Shown: positions 14,371 to 21,237 of the stretch, piece after piece
How the letters are laid out: each line of letters begins with the position of its first letter
Position numbering within the stretch: the stretch's first letter is position 1
Source: Phycisphaerales bacterium UBA2218
GTDB lineage: Bacteria; Planctomycetota; Phycisphaerae; Sedimentisphaerales; Anaerobacaceae
Direction of reading: 5' to 3'
Assembly (NCBI GenBank): GCA_002327785.1
Contig: DCUI01000281.1
Span: 18,434 to 40,638, forward strand
DNA length: 22,205 nucleotides
Made by a program: the position numbers and the translations under genes
The notes under the pieces: model-generated
Told to the model about the DNA's origin: nothing
Seen by the model: the letters and a program-made list of their open reading frames with translations, nothing else
The model's database searches: none

Positions 14371-15281
14371 CCAACAAAACAATCAGCCGTCGGCGGATGC
14401 TCGCAACCACGGCGTGCGCGTTCACGGGCCTGACGTTCCTGCCGGACCGCACCCTGCTGGGGCAAGAGGAGAACCGCCAGAGAGGACAACGCAGACCCCG
14501 AGGCTTCCGGCTGGGCGTGTGCGACTGGACAATCGGTAAACGATGTGACCCAGCGGCCTTCGCCATCGCGAAGAAGATCGGCCTCGACGGCGTCCAAGTA
14601 GACTTTGGGGGCGGTTCCGACAAAGATCCCCCGCTGTTCGATCCGGAATTGTGGAAACGCTATGCCGAGGAAGGCCGGAGCCAGGAGATGCGGATTGCCT
14701 CACTGGCGATGGGCGTGCTCAACGAAGTGCCCTACAAGAGCGACTCGCGAGCCGAGCAGTGGGTGGACAAGGCCATCGACGTTGCCGAGTCCATGGACAT
14801 GAGACAGAGAATCATCCTCCTGGCCTTCTTCGGCAAGGGAGATTTGAAGAACGACGCCTCAGGCACCGACGCCGCAGTGAGCCGGCTCAAGAACATCGCG
14901 CCCAAGGCCGAGAAGGCCCGCGTGACGCTCGCCGTCGAGTCCTGGCTCAGCGCCGAGGAGCACATCGCCATCCTCGACCGCGTTGGGTCGCCCGCCGTCC
15001 AGGTGTACTACGACGTCGCCAACTCCCACAAGATGGGCTACGACATCTACAAGGAGATTCGCACGCTGGGCAAGCGGATCTGCCAGTTCCACGCGAAGGA
15101 TTACGACGACCTCTACGGCAAGGGCTCGATCGATTTCGCCCGCGTTCGGGAGGCCATGGACGAGATCGGCTATCGCGGCTGGCTGGTCATGGAAGGCACG
15201 AAGATGCCGCTCGGCGTCGAGGAAAGCTGCCGGTACGATGCGGAGTACCTCAGGACCGTTTTCCCACGAAGGGTCGGGTAG
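14367..15281 (+). CDS. Tat-exported sugar phosphate isomerase/epimerase-like TIM barrel protein
   Basis: A 304-residue protein of the xylose-isomerase-like TIM barrel superfamily. Its leader, ISRRRMLATTACAFTGLTFL, is a twin-arginine signal (arginines 8-10). The barrel starts with FRLGVCDWTIGKRCDPAAFA and IGLDGVQVDFGGG. Later strands carry probable metal ligands in the usual positions: TLAVESWLSAEEH (Glu), QVYYDVANSHKMGYD (Asp, His), ICQFHAKDYDD (His, Asp) and GWLVMEGTKMP (Glu). It is translationally coupled to the Gfo/Idh oxidoreductase, a pairing very common in Planctomycetota and Bacteroidota, where the two interconvert oxidised sugar intermediates such as 3-keto sugars. The exact reaction is not deducible. 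Confidence 0.88.
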   Translation: MTNKTISRRRMLATTACAFTGLTFLPDRTLLGQEENRQRGQRRPRGFRLGVCDWTIGKRCDPAAFAIAKKIGLDGVQVDFGGGSDKDPPLFDPELWKRYAEEGRSQEMRIASLAMGVLNEVPYKSDSRAEQWVDKAIDVAESMDMRQRIILLAFFGKGDLKNDASGTDAAVSRLKNIAPKAEKARVTLAVESWLSAEEHIAILDRVGSPAVQVYYDVANSHKMGYDIYKEIRTLGKRICQFHAKDYDDLYGKGSIDFARVREAMDEIGYRGWLVMEGTKMPLGVEESCRYDAEYLRTVFPRRVG

Positions 15282-15362
15282 ACACCAGGATTGGCGGTAT
15301 CGCCGGAGACAGAGACCCAAAGCACGAATATCGAGTTTTCTTCGTGAAAGGCAGGTGTGACG

Positions 15363-16739
15363 ATGAGAGTGCAAAAGCTGCTTGCGGTGCTCGTGGCCCT
15401 TCTGATGACGGTCGCCGCCGCGGCGACGCCGCTCGACGATTACGTCGCCAGGCCCGACGCCAGTTATACCTACAGCCTGGTCAAGACCATCGACCATCCG
15501 CTGGGCAAGATCCACATCCTCGACATGAAATCGCAGACCTGGCGCACGGAGAAAGAAGTCGACCGGCCGCTCTGGCAGCACTGGGTGACGATCATCGTGC
15601 CGAATGGGGTCACCTCCGACACCGCCCTGCTCTGGATCAATGGGGGCAGCAACCGGGCCACGCCGCCCTCGGGCCCGGACGGGATGCTCACCCAGATCGC
15701 CCTGCAGAGCAGGACCGTCGTGGTCGATCTCAAGACGGTCCCGAATGAGCCGCTGGTCTTCAGCGACGACCCGGGCAACCAGCGATCCGAGGACGCGATC
15801 ATCGCCTACACCTTCGACAAATACGTCAAGACGGGCGATGGGACATGGCCGCTGCTGCTGCCGATGGTCAAGAGCGCCGTGCGAGCGATGGACACCGTCC
15901 AGGACTACGTTCCGAAGGCCACCGACGGCAAGCTCAAGATCAGTCGGTTCGTCGTCTCCGGCGGCTCGAAACGAGGCTGGACCACCTGGCTAACGGCGGC
16001 CGTTGATAAACGCGTTCGGGCCATCGCTCCGGCCGTGATCGACGTGCTGAACATGGACGAGCAGATGCGGCATCACTTCGCCGCCTACGGGTTCTATTCG
16101 ACCGCCATCCAGGATTACCAGGATTTCAACGTATTCAGCCAGCTCGACACACCCGAAGGACAGAGGCTCATCCGCATCGTGGACCCCTACGAGTACCGAG
16201 ACCGCTACACGATGCCCAAGTTTCTGCTGAATTCGTCCGGCGATCAATTCTTCCTGCCCGACTCGGCCCAGTTTTACTTCCAGGACCTGCCCGGCTCGAA
16301 ATATCTGTTGTACAGCGCGAATACCGACCACGGGCTTGACGGCTCGCAGGCCGACAAAGCTCTTCTTGCATGGTATACCTCGCTCCTCGCCGGTCGGGAC
16401 CTGCCGCAGTTCTCCTGGCAGGTAGCCGACCAGGGCCATATCGTGGTCACCGCGAAGACCCGACCCACGCAGGTGAACCTGTGGACTGCGACGAACCCGA
16501 ACGCCAGGGATCTTCGCCTGCAAACCATTGGCAAGGCATGGACAAGCTCGCCGCTGACGGGCACAGACAATGGGATCTACGACGCACAGGTAAAGACCCC
16601 GGAAAAGGGTTGGACTGCATACTTCGTCGAGCTGACCTTCGATTCCGGCACACCACTTCCCTTTCGCTTCAGCACGGAGGTCCGCGTCGTCCCCGACACG
16701 CTCCCGCACGCGGATAAGCTGAAGGCCGCGGCAAAATAG
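15363..16739 (+). CDS. Secreted PhoPQ-activated pathogenicity-related (PqaA-type) alpha/beta hydrolase
   Basis: A 458-residue protein with a Sec signal peptide (MRVQKLLAVLVALLMTVAAA). The start is the ATG at 15363, with AGGTG five bases upstream; a GTG two codons earlier is less likely. The family signature starts with LDDYVARPDASYTYSL and continues with LWINGGSNRATPPSGPDGML. The nucleophile elbow is VVSGGSKRGWTTWL (Ser202), with NSSGDQFFLPDSAQFYF (Asp294) and ANTDHGLDGS (His323) as likely partners, so the catalytic triad looks intact. The C-terminal 100 residues form a beta domain (LWTATNPNARDLRLQT). Despite the family name the biochemical activity is poorly known; in this operon it may release an acid or sugar that the adjacent permease imports (inference). 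Confidence 0.9.
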   Translation: MRVQKLLAVLVALLMTVAAAATPLDDYVARPDASYTYSLVKTIDHPLGKIHILDMKSQTWRTEKEVDRPLWQHWVTIIVPNGVTSDTALLWINGGSNRATPPSGPDGMLTQIALQSRTVVVDLKTVPNEPLVFSDDPGNQRSEDAIIAYTFDKYVKTGDGTWPLLLPMVKSAVRAMDTVQDYVPKATDGKLKISRFVVSGGSKRGWTTWLTAAVDKRVRAIAPAVIDVLNMDEQMRHHFAAYGFYSTAIQDYQDFNVFSQLDTPEGQRLIRIVDPYEYRDRYTMPKFLLNSSGDQFFLPDSAQFYFQDLPGSKYLLYSANTDHGLDGSQADKALLAWYTSLLAGRDLPQFSWQVADQGHIVVTAKTRPTQVNLWTATNPNARDLRLQTIGKAWTSSPLTGTDNGIYDAQVKTPEKGWTAYFVELTFDSGTPLPFRFSTEVRVVPDTLPHADKLKAAAK

Positions 16740-16795
16740 GCGACCGTCGAGCATGACAGACGAATAGCGACACCAAGACAAGGAACGGAGATTTG

Positions 16796-18232
16796 ATGGG
16801 AATGGACTCTCTGGTCTTGCTCGCGGCAGGGACGCCGGGACAAACTCACCCGGCGATTCCTCTGATGATCCTGGTCGTCGGGATCGCCATCGTGCTCGGC
16901 ATGATCGTCATGCTTCGGGTCAACGCGTTTCTTGCGCTGATCACGGCGGCCGTGGTCGTCAGCCTGCTTTCGCCGGGACCGTTCGCCGACAGAGTTGGAC
17001 GGGTCGCCGAAGCGTTCGGCACGACGGCGGGCAAGATCGGCGTCGTCATCGCTCTGGCGGCAATCATTGGGGACTGCCTGATCGCCTCGGGTGCGGCGGA
17101 CCGTGTCGTGCGGATGTTCGTCCGACTGCTGGGCGAAAAGCGATGCGAAGTGTCGCTGATGGCCAGCGGCTTCGTCCTGTCGATTCCCGTCTTCTTCGAT
17201 ACCGTGTTTTACCTGCTGTTGCCGTTGGCTCGCTCGATGCACCGCCGGACGAAACGAAGCTACCTGCTGCTGATTCTGGCGATGGGCGCCGGCGCGTCGA
17301 TCACGCATTCCATGGTCCCGCCCACGCCCGGCCCGCTGCTCATTGCACAAGCGCTGCACATCGACCTGGGCATGATGATTCTTGTGGGCCTGATGTGTGC
17401 TGTCCCGACAGCCGTCGGGGTATACCTCCTGGTCGGTTGGCTCTCCAAGCGGATCGATATCCCGATGCGACCGCTCGATGGCGGGCGGGCCGAGCCCGAT
17501 CCATTGCCGGATGACAGGCTTCCCGGTCTGCTCATGTCCATCCTGCCCATTATTCTGCCGGTCGCGCTGATCACGACGCACACGGTGGTTTCCTCGCTGG
17601 CTCGGGGGGCTGCCGCGGATTCGCTCCTCGAGCAGGTGGAAAGCTACACTTCCGTGCTTGGGAATGCGAACCTGGCGATGATGCTCTCAGCAACCATCGC
17701 TCTGCATGTCGTGTGGCGGCAGCGTAGACCCGGCCGCGAGGGACTCGCCAAGATGATCGAAACGTCGCTGATGAGCGCCGGCGTCATCATTCTGATCACG
17801 TCCGCCGGCGGCGCGTTCGGCGCCATGCTCAAAGAGGCGCAAATCGGCCCGGCCATCGAGAACCTGTCTCTGGGCGGCAGCACACAGCTTGGCGGGCTCA
17901 AGCTGCTGTTCATGGGCTTTCTCGTCGCGTTCCTCATCAAGTTCGCCCAGGGAAGCAGCACCGTCTCGATGATTACGACCTCGGCAATGATGGCCACGCT
18001 TATTCCATCGACCGAGGTGCTGGGCTATCACCCCGTGTACATCGCCTGCGCCATCGGGTTCGGTGCACAGTGCGGCAACTGGATGAACGATTCGGGTTTT
18101 TGGGTCTTCGCCAAGATGGGCGGCTTGACAGAAGTCGAGACCCTCAAGACCTGGACCGTCACTGTGAGCAGCACGGCCGTCATCGGTCTGTTCTTTGTAG
18201 CCCTGTTCGCAATGCTCCTGCCGTTGATATGA
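16796..18232 (+). CDS. GntP-family gluconate/sugar-acid:proton symporter
   Basis: A 478-residue inner-membrane permease with about 12 to 14 hydrophobic helices. It starts with HPAIPLMILVVGIAIVLGMI and VNAFLALITAAVVVSLLSPG. Family signatures include GKIGVVIALAAIIGDCLIAS, IPVFFDTVFYLLLPLARSMH, SITHSMVPPTPGPLLIAQAL, LVAFLIKFAQGSSTVSMITT and GAQCGNWMNDSGFWVFAKMG, all typical of GntP, GntT, IdnT and related gluconate, idonate or glycerate carriers. The ATG at 16796 is five bases after GGAG, preferred over the in-frame TTG at 16793. It lies about 56 bases after the hydrolase and nine bases before the zinc dehydrogenase. Substrate is most likely an aldonate or similar hydroxy acid. Confidence 0.93.
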   Translation: MGMDSLVLLAAGTPGQTHPAIPLMILVVGIAIVLGMIVMLRVNAFLALITAAVVVSLLSPGPFADRVGRVAEAFGTTAGKIGVVIALAAIIGDCLIASGAADRVVRMFVRLLGEKRCEVSLMASGFVLSIPVFFDTVFYLLLPLARSMHRRTKRSYLLLILAMGAGASITHSMVPPTPGPLLIAQALHIDLGMMILVGLMCAVPTAVGVYLLVGWLSKRIDIPMRPLDGGRAEPDPLPDDRLPGLLMSILPIILPVALITTHTVVSSLARGAAADSLLEQVESYTSVLGNANLAMMLSATIALHVVWRQRRPGREGLAKMIETSLMSAGVIILITSAGGAFGAMLKEAQIGPAIENLSLGGSTQLGGLKLLFMGFLVAFLIKFAQGSSTVSMITTSAMMATLIPSTEVLGYHPVYIACAIGFGAQCGNWMNDSGFWVFAKMGGLTEVETLKTWTVTVSSTAVIGLFFVALFAMLLPLI

Positions 18233-18241
18233 GGTGCCGAA

Positions 18242-19273
18242 TTGAAGGCGTTGCTCTATACCGGACCTTATACATTCAGCTACGCGGACGTCCCGGACCC
18301 GGTGGTCGATGATGAGGATGTTCTGGTTCGGGTCAAGGCCTGCGGTATCTGCGGGTCCGACGTGGCGGGTCACACAGGCAAAACCGGCCGGCGACTGCCT
18401 CCGCTCGTCATGGGGCACGAGGCAGCGGGCATTGTCGAGCGAGTGGGCCGCAACGTCGTCGGCTTCACGCGGGGCGACCGCATCTGCTTCGATTCCACAG
18501 TCTACTGCAACCAATGCCCCGCCTGCCGAGAGGAACGGTTCAACCGCTGTGTGAGGCGGCAGGTGCTCGGCGTCTCGGTCCCCGAATTCAAGCGGAACGG
18601 GGCCTTTTCCGAATTCCTGGCCGTGCCGCACTGGATTTGCGCCAAGCTCCCGGACAACGTGTCGTTCGTCCAGGCATCGCTACTGGAGCCCGCCTCCATC
18701 GGCATGCACGCCGCGAACCGCGCGCCCATCTCAAAGGGCAACACGGTTGTGGTCGTCGGCGCCGGCGCCATCGGCCTGTTCATCCTGCAGGCCGCCAGGC
18801 TCCGCGGGGCAAACACAATCGTCGCTTCGGATCTCAACGAATTCCGGCTCGGTCTGGCCATGCGGGTCGGCGCCGACGTCTGCATCAACCCGGCCAGGGC
18901 CGACCTGAGGCAGGAGGTCCTCCGGCAAACCGATGGTCGCGGGGCCGATGTCGCGTTCGAGGCAGTTGGTTTCGGCGAGACGTTTCGCCTGGCCATGTCG
19001 ATCACAAGGACCGGTGGGCGCGTCGTCGCCGTCGGCAACCTCCAGAAGGAGATCGAGTTCAACCTGCAGGAACTGGTCACGCGAGAACTGGCGTTCCTGG
19101 GCTCGTATGCCAGCTCCGGCGAGTTCCGGACCTGCATCGACCTGATCGCCACGGGCCGGATCAACGTCGAGCCGCTCATCAGCGAGGTGCTGCCGCTTCG
19201 TGAAGGCCCGGCGGCGTTCAGGCGATTGCTGGAGGCCAAGGAAAACCTGCTCAAAATCGTCTTGGAACCGTAG
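18242..19273 (+). CDS. Zinc-dependent medium-chain alcohol/polyol dehydrogenase (IdnD/sorbitol dehydrogenase-like)
   Basis: A 343-residue cytoplasmic enzyme that oxidises a secondary alcohol in a sugar, polyol or sugar acid using NAD(P). The catalytic zinc site is intact: Cys37 in ACGICGSD, and His59-Glu60 in VMGHEAAGIVERVGRNV. Structural zinc ligands are Cys89, Cys92, Cys95 and Cys103 (CNQCPACREERFNRC). The cofactor-binding motif is VVVVGAGAIGLFILQAARLR (about 169-188). The start codon is TTG at 18242, supported by GAGGTG (18231-18236) five bases upstream and by the conserved beginning MKALLYTGPYTFSYADVPDP; no ATG lies nearby in frame. It sits nine bases after the GntP permease, so both are surely co-transcribed. 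L-idonate 5-dehydrogenase (IdnD) has the same length and fold. Confidence 0.9.
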   Translation: MKALLYTGPYTFSYADVPDPVVDDEDVLVRVKACGICGSDVAGHTGKTGRRLPPLVMGHEAAGIVERVGRNVVGFTRGDRICFDSTVYCNQCPACREERFNRCVRRQVLGVSVPEFKRNGAFSEFLAVPHWICAKLPDNVSFVQASLLEPASIGMHAANRAPISKGNTVVVVGAGAIGLFILQAARLRGANTIVASDLNEFRLGLAMRVGADVCINPARADLRQEVLRQTDGRGADVAFEAVGFGETFRLAMSITRTGGRVVAVGNLQKEIEFNLQELVTRELAFLGSYASSGEFRTCIDLIATGRINVEPLISEVLPLREGPAAFRRLLEAKENLLKIVLEP

Positions 19274-19316
19274 CACGGGCATCCTGTCCTCGTTCATGGG
19301 CGGGACGCCCATGCTA
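19271..19316. repeat. Imperfect palindromic element between dehydrogenase and SDR genes
   Basis: Starting in the dehydrogenase stop codon, TAGCACGGGCATCC is matched at the other end by GGACGCCCATGCTA, an inverted repeat agreeing at 12 of 14 positions. Nested inside is a perfect 8-base stem, CATGGGCG and CGCCCATG, with a three-base loop (19295-19313). No T-tract follows, so it is not a standard terminator, and expression of the SDR gene downstream argues against full termination. Similar 'cacgggcat...atgggc...gcccatgc' units are, in my recollection, scattered through planctomycete genomes. Confidence 0.55.
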
Positions 19317-19339
19317 CTTGAAATCACGGAGAGCGAAGG

Positions 19340-20119
19340 ATGGAGAACCTTTTCGACCTGTCGGGCAAAATCGCCATCGTCACGGGAACGAGCCGGGGGC
19401 TGGGCCAGTACTTCGGCCGGGCATTGGCCAAAGCCGGCGCGGACTTGGTCATCACCAGCCGCGATCCCGCCCGCCTGACGGAATTCAAGGAGGAAATCGA
19501 GGGCCTCGGCCGCAGGGCTCTGCCCGTCAAGCTTGACGTGCTGAATGAGAGTGACATCGAGGGTATGGTCCGCGCCGCGATCCGCGAGTACGGCCAGATC
19601 GATATCCTCGTCAACAATGCCGGCCTGAACATCCGCCATCCCGCCATCGAGTTCACGTGGAAAGAGTGGGACACCGTCCTGAACACGAACCTCAAAGGCG
19701 CGTTCTTCGTCGCCCAGGCGGTCGGCAAGGAGATGATCCGGCGCCGGTACGGCCGGATCATCAACATCGGCTCATGCACGTGTGTCTTCGGGATGGAGGG
19801 CATCGGTCCCTATTGCGCCAGTCGCGGCGGCGTTCTGCAAATGAGCCGCAGCCTCGCCGCCGAATGGGGCCGATACGGCGTCACGGTCAACGTCCTGGCC
19901 CCGGGCTGGTTCAAGACCGCCCAGAACAAACTGCTCTACCAGAACGAGAGATGGGTCCAGTACATCACAGACCGCATCCCGCTCGGTCGCCCCGGCCAGC
20001 CCAATGACCTCGACGGCGCCGCAATCTTCTTAGCCTCCGACGCCTCCGCCTACATCACAGGCCAGATTCTGCTCGCGGACGGCGGCTTCACCACCGGCGC
20101 CACCAAAGCCATCCCGTGA
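19340..20119 (+). CDS. Short-chain dehydrogenase/reductase, gluconate 5-dehydrogenase-like, with altered catalytic tetrad
   Basis: A 259-residue SDR. The cofactor site is intact: TGTSRGLGQYFGRALAKAGA (15-34), ILVNNAG (89-95) and NTNLKGAFFVAQAVG. The catalytic region is INIGSCTCVFGMEGIGPYCA followed by SRGGVLQMSRSLAAEWGRYG. Ser145 and Tyr158 are present, but the lysine of Tyr-x-x-x-Lys is Arg162; the codon is CGC. The end (PLGRPGQPNDLDGAAIFLAS and YITGQILLADGGFTTG) is standard and full length, so the gene is not degraded. The best-matching relatives are 5-keto-D-gluconate reductases (IdnO/Gno). It follows the zinc dehydrogenase after 66 bases containing a palindromic element, and is the last gene of the operon. 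Confidence 0.88.
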   Translation: MENLFDLSGKIAIVTGTSRGLGQYFGRALAKAGADLVITSRDPARLTEFKEEIEGLGRRALPVKLDVLNESDIEGMVRAAIREYGQIDILVNNAGLNIRHPAIEFTWKEWDTVLNTNLKGAFFVAQAVGKEMIRRRYGRIINIGSCTCVFGMEGIGPYCASRGGVLQMSRSLAAEWGRYGVTVNVLAPGWFKTAQNKLLYQNERWVQYITDRIPLGRPGQPNDLDGAAIFLASDASAYITGQILLADGGFTTGATKAIP

Positions 20120-20327
20120 CGACGGTCATCAGAAGACCCCACGGCGCCGGCATCAGCCTCTTCGCAGGTCGACCGTCTCCGCTCGACATTCTCAGGCGAG
20201 CCAGGATACCTGTCGGCGTTCACTATGGTCCGGGCGACCTGAAACACTGGCATATTCGCCCATCTGCGGATACAATCGTCCACGTGCGGTTTGAACCGAA
20301 CAGATTCTTTGATTGGGAGGCCCGAGT

Positions 20328-21233
20328 ATGCTGGCGTGGTCGTGGACATCGAATCGGATGATCGCCCTGTATATCGCCATCGGCGTGGTCCTCGTGGGCG
20401 TCGGAGCGTGGCTGATCCTGCGAAAGACCCTCCGCACGCGACTGGGCATGGAGCGGCAGTTGCGCCAGGACCCGGACATCAACGACTGGCTCGTGATCTT
20501 CGGCTGGACGACCAAAGTCCTTTACGTCCCCACGATCGTGGTGGCCGTGCTGGCCTCGATCCTGATGTTCATGCAGGAGTCCGGCGGGAGGATCTTCGCC
20601 GGCATCAACCCCAAGACGGTCGGCGGCGTCTGGTTCGCCGTCTTCTTCGTCAACTTCCTGATCGAAGAGTATCACATCAGCATCAAGGTAATCCTTATTG
20701 CGCTCGTCGGCACGGGCTTCCTGCTCCTGTGGCTGCACCTGCTCGGCTGGGTGACCGGGTTTTTGGGACTCTTCAGGAGCCTGGCATTCTCCATCAGCGG
20801 GACGGGCTACCTGCTCATCGCGATCTTCGGCCTGCTCACGATCCTCATCTCCTGGCTGCGGGGTTTGTTCTTCTACGTTGCGATCACGCCTAACTTCCTG
20901 AACCTCCAGGAAGGCCCCACCGAGGCCGGCGAGCAGATCGGACGCGAGGACTACAACAGCAAGATTGACACCGGCGACTTCCTCGAACGGCTGCTCGGAT
21001 TCGGACGGATCAGCATCACGTTCAAGGAGAAATCTCGACTCCCTCTGACGCTGCTGGTCTGGCGGGTGGAGAAGAAGGCCGAGATGCTGGAGAAGGTCCG
21101 GGCCAAATTCGCCATCGACTATCCCCAGCAGCGAGTCACAACGCCGGAAGTCAGGCTGCCTCCGCCGCCGATCCAGGAACCCCCGGAACCCGCCGAACCC
21201 GAGCAGGCTCCGCCCGAACCGACACAGGAGTAG
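20328..21233 (+). CDS. Multi-pass membrane protein with cytoplasmic beta-rich domain and proline-rich tail, unknown function
   Basis: I do not recognise a named family. The start at 20328 follows GGGAGG by seven bases; an in-frame TTG at 20313 overlaps that site. The product is 301 residues. Hydrophobic segments lie at about residues 11-31 (MIALYIAIGVVLVGVGAWLI), 56-77, 95-112, 121-150 and 158-186. After the last helix, residues about 187-260 contain strands and a charged helix (FYVAITPNFLNLQEG, GFGRISITFKEKSRLPLTLL, VEKKAEMLEKVRAKFAID), slightly reminiscent of bacterial PH-like domains. The final 30 residues are nearly all Pro, Glu, Pro-Pro repeats (PPPPIQEPPEPAEPEQAPPE). It lies 209 bases after the SDR and four bases before the gamma-glutamyltransferase gene, with which it is probably co-transcribed. 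Confidence 0.7.
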   Translation: MLAWSWTSNRMIALYIAIGVVLVGVGAWLILRKTLRTRLGMERQLRQDPDINDWLVIFGWTTKVLYVPTIVVAVLASILMFMQESGGRIFAGINPKTVGGVWFAVFFVNFLIEEYHISIKVILIALVGTGFLLLWLHLLGWVTGFLGLFRSLAFSISGTGYLLIAIFGLLTILISWLRGLFFYVAITPNFLNLQEGPTEAGEQIGREDYNSKIDTGDFLERLLGFGRISITFKEKSRLPLTLLVWRVEKKAEMLEKVRAKFAIDYPQQRVTTPEVRLPPPPIQEPPEPAEPEQAPPEPTQE

Positions 21234-21237
21234 GACC

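Noticed and set aside
14651..15748. 365-codon plus-strand frame spanning two genes
   Set aside because: Highly Arg/Gly-rich shadow of the isomerase-like and hydrolase genes.
20248..20276. Possible promoter TGGCAT-17-TACAAT before the membrane protein gene
   Set aside because: The -10 is fair but the -35 is poor, and such matches are common by chance.
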